Origin: Fidelibacterota bacterium
GTDB lineage: Bacteria; Fidelibacterota; Marinisomatia; Marinisomatales; UBA8229
Direction of reading: 5' to 3'
NCBI GenBank assembly: GCA_003535775.1
Contig: DPYO01000205.1
Location: 2,059-14,179, forward strand
Length of the DNA: 12,121 nt
Below are positions 6,748-12,121 of the stretch, in pieces. The first letter of the stretch is position 1. Every line of letters begins with the position of its first letter. The position numbers and the translations under genes were made by a program. The notes beneath the pieces were generated by a model. That model had not been told where the DNA came from, did not search any database, and was given only the letters and a program-made list of their open reading frames with translations.

Positions 6748-7670
6748 CCACTTCTGCAGTAAAAATACAAAAACTGTCCAAATCATATAATGGTTCTGAA
6801 GCCCTTTCAGATGTAGATATTACCATTTTAGATGGACAATTTTTTGGCCTTCTGGGACCAAACGGTGCTGGGAAATCCACCACAATTAATATTCTGACCG
6901 GTTTAGTTCGAAAAGACAGCGGTAACATTGCTGTCTTTGGAAAAGATATTGAAAAAGATTATCGTTTCACACGATCCCAGATAGGTACAGCGCAACAGGA
7001 ATTGTCTATTGATTGGTTTTTCCCTATTGAAAAATTACTCCAGTATCAGGCTGGTTATTATGGAATTTCACCAAAAAATGCCAAAGAACGCATAGAAGAA
7101 CTCCTTAACCGCCTTGGCCTCTGGAAAAAACGTAAATCCCGTTTAAGACAACTCTCGGGAGGAATGAAACGTCGCTATCAAATAGCGAAAGCCCTTGTTC
7201 ACGATCCAAAGATTATTATACTCGACGAACCAACTGCAGGTGTAGATGTGGAATTGCGCCATGAACTATGGGATTATCTCAGGCAGCTCCACCAGCAGGG
7301 AAAAACAATTCTTTTAACCACACACTATATCGAAGAAGCAGAACTCCTGTGCGAATATGTTTCTATTATTCACAGGGGGAAAGTTATCACAGAGGGAACC
7401 CCAAAAAATCTTATTAGCCAGCTGGGGAAAGCAGGAATTACCGTCCACCTCACAAAATGGGATGACACTCTGCCTGCTTTACTTCAATCATACTCGTATA
7501 CCCAAAATAAGAGTCAGCTGCATTTTACCGTGAAAGATGCTGAAACAGAGATATCTAAAATAATCAGCCTCATTTCAAAAAATGGCTGTCAGATACAGCG
7601 AGTGGAGACAACAAAATCTTCCCTTGAAGATGTCTTCCTCAGTCTCACAGGAAGAGGGATTAACGAATAA
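6744..7670 (+). CDS. yadG: ABC-2 exporter ATP-binding subunit, YadG-like
   Basis: A 308-residue ATPase that would power the adjacent ABC-2 permease at the cytoplasmic face of the inner membrane. It shows Walker A GPNGAGKST (38-46), a Q-loop at AQQE (83-86), the signature LSGGM (137-141), Walker B IIILDEPTAGVD (157-168) with catalytic Glu162, and the H-loop His194 in TTHYIEEAE. The length equals that of E. coli YadG. Shared strings such as QAGYYG, SGGMKRR and LTTHY, together with the C-terminal accessory domain, place it in that subfamily of drug/polymer/heme-like exporters. The substrate of YadGH itself is poorly defined, so none is assigned. It overlaps the upstream small gene by four bases and ends 5 bases before the permease start. 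ATPase function is certain from motifs; orthology to yadG is likely, not proven. Confidence 0.92.
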   Translation: MTTSAVKIQKLSKSYNGSEALSDVDITILDGQFFGLLGPNGAGKSTTINILTGLVRKDSGNIAVFGKDIEKDYRFTRSQIGTAQQELSIDWFFPIEKLLQYQAGYYGISPKNAKERIEELLNRLGLWKKRKSRLRQLSGGMKRRYQIAKALVHDPKIIILDEPTAGVDVELRHELWDYLRQLHQQGKTILLTTHYIEEAELLCEYVSIIHRGKVITEGTPKNLISQLGKAGITVHLTKWDDTLPALLQSYSYTQNKSQLHFTVKDAETEISKIISLISKNGCQIQRVETTKSSLEDVFLSLTGRGINE

Positions 7671-7675
7671 ACCAC

Positions 7676-8437
7676 ATGAATTGGATCGGATTATGGACAT
7701 TAACAAGCCGTGAAGTAGGACGGTTTTTTAGTGTATACCGCCAGACAATTTTACCTGGTCTTATTTCGTCAGCTCTGTATATTCTCATATTCGGATTTAC
7801 ACTCCAACAGCGGATCGCTGAAATAAATGGGGTTCCATATACCTTGTTTATCCTGCCCGGACTCATTATGATGAATACCCTTACCAATGCAAGCTCAAAC
7901 ACTGCTTCATCCATGCTTCAAATGAAATTGCTTCAACAATTGCCGGATATTTTAACAGCACCCCTTTCCAGCCTAGAAATTTCTTTAGCTTATATTATTG
8001 GAGGAACGGTACGGGGGTTTGTAAACGGTACTCTTGTTTTACTGCTTGGTGTTCTTTTAATTGGCCTGCCGGTCAGCAGTCCAATTTTTTCTCTGGGATA
8101 TATCTTCATTGTTGCCTGGACATTTTCTAGCATGGGTCTTTTATTAGGACAATTGGCAGAGAGCTGGGATCAACTTGCCATGATGCAAAATTTTTTCCTC
8201 ACACCGCTTAGCTTTCTTGGGGGCATATTTTACTCAATTAAGATGCTGCCAGAGTGGGCACAAGCACTCAGTTTTTTCAACCCAATCTACTATATGATTA
8301 ATGGGATTCGATTCACCATTCTTGGCCTCTCCGACTCCCCCCCCATTATCAGCTTTTGGATGGCTCTAGCTATGGCTTTAATCTTCTTCTCTTCAGCTGT
8401 GGCACTAATGAAAAGCGGAAGGAAAATCAAGTTGTAA
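7676..8437 (+). CDS. yadH: ABC-2 exporter permease subunit, YadH-like
   Basis: A 253-residue inner-membrane protein with six hydrophobic segments at about 25-42, 54-72, 104-130, 137-158, 172-192 and 226-245, the normal ABC-2 permease layout. The signature region before the last helix is clear: LSFLGGIFYS (178-187), LPEW (191-194), and FFNPIYYMINGIR (200-212). It closely resembles the corresponding region of E. coli YadH, which is about the same length. It pairs with the ATPase encoded 5 bases upstream to form the exporter, presumably as two permeases and two ATPases. The transported substrate cannot be told from sequence; small molecules, lipids or glycans are all exported by this family. The gene ends 6 bases from the stop of a convergent gene, with no strong terminator between them. 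Confidence 0.92.
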   Translation: MNWIGLWTLTSREVGRFFSVYRQTILPGLISSALYILIFGFTLQQRIAEINGVPYTLFILPGLIMMNTLTNASSNTASSMLQMKLLQQLPDILTAPLSSLEISLAYIIGGTVRGFVNGTLVLLLGVLLIGLPVSSPIFSLGYIFIVAWTFSSMGLLLGQLAESWDQLAMMQNFFLTPLSFLGGIFYSIKMLPEWAQALSFFNPIYYMINGIRFTILGLSDSPPIISFWMALAMALIFFSSAVALMKSGRKIKL

Positions 8438-8443
8438 ATTTAA

Positions 8444-9664
8444 TCACTGCTTGTCTTTTGAAAGAATATCTGCAATATTCTCTAAATTTCCATCTATATC
8501 AGTGTTTGGAGTTAGCTGAAGAATGTTAGCAATCAAAGGATAGATATTCACGTTTTCGAACGTTCCACGTAAGTATCCGTTCTTAAAAGCAGGACCATCA
8601 GCAAGAAAAATAGCGTGCATACTTGGAAGCACGTTGTCATAGCCATGAGTTCCACCTGTATACCGTTTTGGATTAGGGCGTTTAAAGTTAAGAATTGACC
8701 AGCCTTCATGAGCCATCAAGAGCAAGTCCTTAATTCGATAATGATTTTTATAATAGAGCCTGTTGGGGATTTCAGTTTTCAAATAAACAGAAATATGCGG
8801 GGCAGTTTTCAAATCCGCATAAACTTGATGTAAACGGTTTGTCCCTCCACCATATAAAAAAGATGTGGGGCCAGTTCCTTCCTGAGTGAATCCTGATAAA
8901 TCAGTATAATCATTCAAGTTAATTATACGTTTCGGATTAATCTCAGCCATGCCATGATCACTCACAACAATTATGTTTAATTGTTTATACACTGGGAGAT
9001 TTTTTACCCTGTCTAATATTGCTCCCATTACACTATCCATGTTTTCAACTGCAATCTCGGTTTCATCCGAGTTTGGACCAAAAACATGCCCAGCAGCATC
9101 CGGTTCATGGAAATACAGCAGAACTAAATGCGGGCGGGTTTTGGGGGGCTTCTGAAACCATGCCACCACCGAATCTATCCGTGCTTCAAACGGATAATCA
9201 TGATCATACCGTTTCCAGACCGATGGTTGACAACCACCGGCTTTCGATTCTGATCCTACCCAAAAATAGGATGCGGTTTTTACTCCTTGGTTTTCAGCCG
9301 TACACCAAATCGGTTCCCCACCATACCAGCGTGCATCTTCAACGGCAGATCGATCACGGATCCTGTAGGTGGCATCAAATTCAGCATCATAAAATGTGTT
9401 GGCAATTAGTCCGTGATGATCGGCGTACATGCCTGTCGCTATACTGTAATGATTGGGAAAAGTCTTGGTTATGAAAACCGGTTTCATACTTTCCGCTTTT
9501 ACTCCCTGTTGGGCCAGACGATCAAAGTTTGGAGTATGGTACCAGTCCAGATATTCTGCCCGGAACCCATCAAACGAAACAAGCAGCACATACGGCCTGC
9601 CAGATTGCCCAAACAACCCAAAAACAACCAGCAAAAGGCATAAAAATCTGGTGAATTGTTTCAT
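8444..9664 (-). CDS. Secreted nucleotide pyrophosphatase/phosphodiesterase (ENPP/alkaline phosphatase superfamily)
   Basis: A 406-residue two-zinc hydrolase of the ENPP type, which cleaves phosphodiester or pyrophosphate bonds in nucleotides or lipids outside the cytoplasm. A signal peptide (about 1-21, MKQFTR plus a Leu/Val-rich core) precedes the catalytic domain. All expected metal ligands and the nucleophile are visible: Asp32 in SFDGFR, nucleophile Thr68 in TKTFPNHY, Asp189 and His193 in EPDAAGH, Asp236-His237 in SDHGM, and His340 in GGTHGYDN. The length is normal for bacterial members, which lack the extra domains of the animal enzymes. AGGAAGG on the minus strand (9672-9678) lies 7 bases before the ATG and supports this start. 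The substrate is not fixed by the motifs. The gene stands alone, converging on the permease and diverging from pcm. Confidence 0.92.
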   Translation of the reverse strand: MKQFTRFLCLLLVVFGLFGQSGRPYVLLVSFDGFRAEYLDWYHTPNFDRLAQQGVKAESMKPVFITKTFPNHYSIATGMYADHHGLIANTFYDAEFDATYRIRDRSAVEDARWYGGEPIWCTAENQGVKTASYFWVGSESKAGGCQPSVWKRYDHDYPFEARIDSVVAWFQKPPKTRPHLVLLYFHEPDAAGHVFGPNSDETEIAVENMDSVMGAILDRVKNLPVYKQLNIIVVSDHGMAEINPKRIINLNDYTDLSGFTQEGTGPTSFLYGGGTNRLHQVYADLKTAPHISVYLKTEIPNRLYYKNHYRIKDLLLMAHEGWSILNFKRPNPKRYTGGTHGYDNVLPSMHAIFLADGPAFKNGYLRGTFENVNIYPLIANILQLTPNTDIDGNLENIADILSKDKQ

Positions 9665-9687
9665 GTATAATCCTTCCTAAATTTCAC

Positions 9688-9700
9688 TAAGAAATTCTTA
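9688..9700. promoter_or_regulatory. 13-base palindrome in the ENPP/pcm divergent gap
   Basis: TAAGAAATTCTTA is a perfect palindrome with six pairs around one central base. It sits almost exactly at the midpoint of the 64-base gap (9665-9728) separating two divergent genes. That placement suits an operator or a shared promoter element. The gap also holds both ribosome-binding sites, AGGAAGG for the leftward gene and AAGGTG (9719-9724) for pcm. I could not identify a convincing -35/-10 pair in either direction. AT-rich palindromes of this size arise by chance fairly often. Confidence 0.3.
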
Positions 9701-9728
9701 AATATCATTTTCAGGTACAAGGTGTTTC

Positions 9729-10349
9729 ATGGACTTGAATGTAAAACACATGATTAGGAACCAGTTGGTCAGGCGTGATATTGCTGACAAAAAGGTGCTG
9801 GAAGCTATTGAAAAAGTTCCCCGGCATCTTTTTGTGGACAAGGTTCAACGCCCTTTCGCCTACGGTGATAATCCTCTTCCTATTGGTCATGGACAAACAA
9901 TCAGCCAACCCTACATTGTTGCATTCATGACAGAAATGCTAAATGTCCAATCTCACCACACCGTTCTTGAAATCGGCACAGGTTGTGGATACCAGGCTGC
10001 AATACTGTCTTTACTGGTAAAAAAAGTTATTTCCCTTGAAATTGTAAAATCCCTTGCGAATTCAACAAAAAAGAGATTAAAAAAATTGAATTACCAAAAT
10101 ATTGAGGTTTTCTGTTTCAATGGGAAAAAGGGATGGGTCAATGACGCTCCTTATGACCGGATTATAACTACAGCAGCACCCACCCAGGTTCCGGATGCTT
10201 TAATTGAGCAGCTGGCACCTAATGGCCAAATGGTCATCCCTGTGGGACCAGACGTAAATCACCAGTATCTGCATATTATTACAAAAAATAAAAGAGGATT
10301 CATCCAGACAAAACAATCCCTGCCCGTACGGTTTGTGCCAATGATTTAA
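9729..10349 (+). CDS. pcm: Protein-L-isoaspartate O-methyltransferase
   Basis: A 206-residue cytosolic enzyme that methylates L-isoaspartyl residues from S-adenosylmethionine, the first step in repairing age-damaged proteins. The family hallmarks are in order: VPRHLFVD (30-37), GHGQTISQP (53-61), the AdoMet-binding motif I LEIGTGCGYQAA (80-91), APYDRIITTAA (140-150), and the terminal VRFVPM (200-205). The length is normal for a bacterial enzyme. Motif II, usually GDG, reads FNG at 130-132, a possible Asp-to-Asn change in the AdoMet pocket. AAGGTG at 9719-9724, four bases before the ATG, supports this start. The gene stands alone on this strand. Its stop is one base from the stop of a convergent gene. 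Confidence 0.95.
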   Translation: MDLNVKHMIRNQLVRRDIADKKVLEAIEKVPRHLFVDKVQRPFAYGDNPLPIGHGQTISQPYIVAFMTEMLNVQSHHTVLEIGTGCGYQAAILSLLVKKVISLEIVKSLANSTKKRLKKLNYQNIEVFCFNGKKGWVNDAPYDRIITTAAPTQVPDALIEQLAPNGQMVIPVGPDVNHQYLHIITKNKRGFIQTKQSLPVRFVPMI

Positions 10350-10350
10350 A

Positions 10351-12121
10351 TTAGAACGGATTAATAAGGGACAGCCGTAAGTAGTTTGTCGGCACTTCCT
10401 TATCCCGCCAGCGATTGAAATCTTGAGCAGTGCCATAGGCCAGAACAAACAAAGACAAATTCACACGTAATTCAGCACCGCCAGTGGAAAGCCAGTCGTC
10501 CATTTCTCCATCGGCATCCCAGGCATTCCCAAAATCAAGAAAGGCTACCAGCGAAGCCTTTGGAGCTCCCATGCGTGACTCAATTGTACCGACAACAAGG
10601 CGATCGCCTAACCGCCAGTCATTCCAGCCCCGAAGGTGAAACACTTCATCTGCACCCAGTATATTACCACCCGCCAAATAAATTGGTGTGTCATTTGTTA
10701 TGGCCGGCATATCCTGAGGTGGGGGGTTATTCCCGAGCATGGCAACCGATTTAATGCGCCCAAAAATAACCACCGGACTTTTTTTGTGCGGTAAAAAATT
10801 GATAAACATATCCGTTGTAATACGCGTGTAATCAAAGTCACCAAATAAACTTGAATTAGCAAACTCGATCTGCATATTAAGACCATGCCCCTGCCTGGGA
10901 ATCATTACATTTTGTTTATGGGACCGGCGGTTTAACCATATATAACTCAAGGCAACTAGTCCTTCTTTTCCAGAAACAGGTGGCTCTAGGTAGCGGAAGT
11001 CCGTTGAATCCAAATAAATAAGTTCATCTGTCTGTAATTTTATATCTTTAATGACATTCGCGTTCCGGTCGGTGAATCCCAAACTGCCGCCAAAGGTATG
11101 ATTGCTGGACATATTGTTACCAGCGTTGTAAGGCATCGTAGCCCACAATGTAATGCTATTGTTCTCTTCAAGCAAAGCCCTGCCATCGTAAGGCTTTGCT
11201 TTAACATCCAGTAAAGATGTAGCAACAATTCCCCATATGGGGCCGCCCATGGCATTGATATATTCCAGTAAAAATCTATGCGTGGCGTTTTCTGAAAAAT
11301 CTACCAGGCCAATACCTGTGAATAAATGCCGGCCCATAGCATCTGACCATTGTGTCAAACCAAAGACCTCATAACCGAGTGGTAATACTAGTGTAGTTAA
11401 ATGCTTTATGCCAATTGTAGGTGTATAGTCATGTGATTTTAAAATATTGACTTCCTTTTTCGGGTCAACACCAGTCAGCAGAATGTCCGGTCCGGCACTG
11501 CGCCAATCAGTGTAATGGTCTCTAATAGCAAGCGCTTGCGTTGTAACGTCACGATGGGGATCCACATTCACAATTCGGACCGTATCCACATCCGGCAATG
11601 TAGTCGCCATAATGGTGCTATCGGCTGGCGACCACTGGGCAGCCCAGACAGCGTCACCCACATCCGAAATCTGCTTACTTTCACCTGTGGCAACGTTTAC
11701 TGTATGAATATTTGGTGTGGAACCGGAGTGGGACGTATAGGATACAAAATCACCATCGGGATGCCATACCGGATCATAATCGGCAGCGGGATCGTCCGTT
11801 ACCCGGCGGATATCACCGCTGGTAAGCTCTAGAATAAATAGATCCAGGTTGGCTTCCTTATCTGCCATGGCAAAAACAATAGAGTTGCCATCAGGACTAT
11901 AATGGGGATTCAGAATCTGGGTATCATACACATAGTTTGTGATCTGTTTTTTGTCGGATCCGTCTGTGCTCATGGTATACAGGTTAGCCACACTGTTCTC
12001 ATGGGCCACGTATACGATTCGTTGACCGTCCGGTGACCAATCTGGATAAGTTGCACGTTCAGATTGAGGGAGCCATTCAGACGATTTTTCATCAAGATCA
12101 TAGACCTTGCTATCATTGCTC
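10351..12121 (-). CDS. Beta-propeller (TolB-like) plus Omp85-like outer-membrane barrel protein, 5' end missing
   Basis: The frame is open from the window edge to the TAA at 10353-10351, giving 589 visible codons; the GTG at 12009 is an internal Val codon, not the start. The N-terminal visible half holds PD40/TolB-type blades: YPDWSPDG (25-32), then NPHYSPDG, DPVWHPDG and a degenerate AAQWSPAD. The C-terminal part has alternating amphipathic strands. It also has an LRGW motif like the L6-loop RG[FY] of Omp85 barrels, followed by an ESR strand, a FLDFGNAWD strand, and the terminal sequence NYLRLSLINPF ending in Phe, the outer-membrane beta-signal. Roughly 350 residues separate the propeller from the end, enough for a 16-strand barrel. 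No POTRA domain is visible, but the missing 5' part could hold more. It should be an outer-membrane protein with a periplasmic propeller; the function is unknown. Confidence 0.82.
   Translation of the reverse strand, partial: SNDSKVYDLDEKSSEWLPQSERATYPDWSPDGQRIVYVAHENSVANLYTMSTDGSDKKQITNYVYDTQILNPHYSPDGNSIVFAMADKEANLDLFILELTSGDIRRVTDDPAADYDPVWHPDGDFVSYTSHSGSTPNIHTVNVATGESKQISDVGDAVWAAQWSPADSTIMATTLPDVDTVRIVNVDPHRDVTTQALAIRDHYTDWRSAGPDILLTGVDPKKEVNILKSHDYTPTIGIKHLTTLVLPLGYEVFGLTQWSDAMGRHLFTGIGLVDFSENATHRFLLEYINAMGGPIWGIVATSLLDVKAKPYDGRALLEENNSITLWATMPYNAGNNMSSNHTFGGSLGFTDRNANVIKDIKLQTDELIYLDSTDFRYLEPPVSGKEGLVALSYIWLNRRSHKQNVMIPRQGHGLNMQIEFANSSLFGDFDYTRITTDMFINFLPHKKSPVVIFGRIKSVAMLGNNPPPQDMPAITNDTPIYLAGGNILGADEVFHLRGWNDWRLGDRLVVGTIESRMGAPKASLVAFLDFGNAWDADGEMDDWLSTGGAELRVNLSLFVLAYGTAQDFNRWRDKEVPTNYLRLSLINPF
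11170..11201. repeat. 10-bp perfect inverted repeat inside the barrel gene
   Basis: AAGCAAAGCC (11170-11179) and GGCTTTGCTT (11192-11201) are perfect inverted copies around a 12-base loop. They lie inside the propeller-barrel coding sequence, across codons for KAKPYDGRALLEE, so the mRNA could form a hairpin there. Nothing T-rich follows on the transcribed strand, so it is not a typical terminator. It could be a chance result of codon choice. Confidence 0.5.

Noticed and set aside
8462..8480. AGAATAT/ATATTCT stem as terminator for the exporter unit
   Set aside because: It has only seven AT-rich pairs, no T run after it, and lies within the opposing coding sequence.
9019..9474. 151-residue open frame on the + strand
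   Set aside because: It lies wholly inside the phosphodiesterase gene on the opposite strand, whose catalytic motifs are all intact; the + frame has no signal, family or ribosome-binding site.
11515..11832. 105-residue open frame on the + strand
   Set aside because: It is antisense to the PD40 propeller repeats of the barrel protein and is rich in repeat shadows such as Ile/Arg/Gly runs.
12007..12009. GTG as the start of the propeller-barrel gene
   Set aside because: The frame continues open to the window edge and encodes another PD40 blade (YPDWSPDG) upstream, so this GTG is an internal Val codon.
1..12121. Mobile element, CRISPR, tRNA or defence system
   Set aside because: No transposase, integrase, terminal repeats, regularly spaced repeats or tRNA-like folds were seen; the gene content is housekeeping and envelope.

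Overview
The window looks like a compact stretch of core chromosome from a Gram-negative bacterium. It is moderately AT-rich and densely packed. It encodes a lipobox lipoprotein, secreted proteins and an outer-membrane beta-barrel protein ending in Phe, so the cell has an outer membrane. The gene mix would fit an uncultured marine lineage of the FCB/Marinimicrobia kind, but that placement is inference and no marker gene for phylogeny was aligned. There are no rRNA or tRNA genes, CRISPR arrays, transposases or phage genes, and no gene-free stretch longer than about 110 bases.

Left part (1-6306), all on the + strand. The window opens inside the 3' end of a DUF971-domain gene, followed by a hairpin with a T-rich tail. 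Next come a lipoprotein with a C-terminal membrane anchor (350-1336) and, one base later, a small exported-looking protein with clustered cysteines (1338-1763). After 67 bases comes a tight four-gene run: a cysteine-desulfurase-like PLP enzyme (1831-3300), a small TTG-initiated secreted protein (3305-3739), NAD-dependent DNA ligase ligA (3746-5755) and a PAP2 lipid phosphatase (5755-6306, overlapping the ligA stop by one base). Spacings of 4, 6 and -1 bases suggest one transcript.

Middle part (6307-8437), + strand. A good promoter candidate at 6353-6382 precedes a three-gene unit: an unrecognised 110-residue protein, an ABC ATPase overlapping it by 4 bases, and its ABC-2 permease. The last two match the YadG/YadH type of exporter closely in length and motifs.

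Right part (8438-12121) has alternating strands. A secreted nucleotide pyrophosphatase/phosphodiesterase-type enzyme (- strand) converges on the permease with 6 bases between stops. It diverges from pcm (protein-L-isoaspartate methyltransferase, + strand) across 64 bases that hold a 13-base palindrome near the midpoint. The pcm stop is one base from the stop of a large - strand gene, truncated by the window edge, that joins a TolB-like beta-propeller to an Omp85-like beta-barrel.

Most genes are recognisable housekeeping or envelope functions. The least explained parts are the doubly anchored lipoprotein and its coupled small partner, the unusual class V aminotransferase, the 110-residue protein fused translationally to the exporter, and the propeller-barrel outer-membrane protein. 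I found no convincing new multi-gene defence or mobile system.
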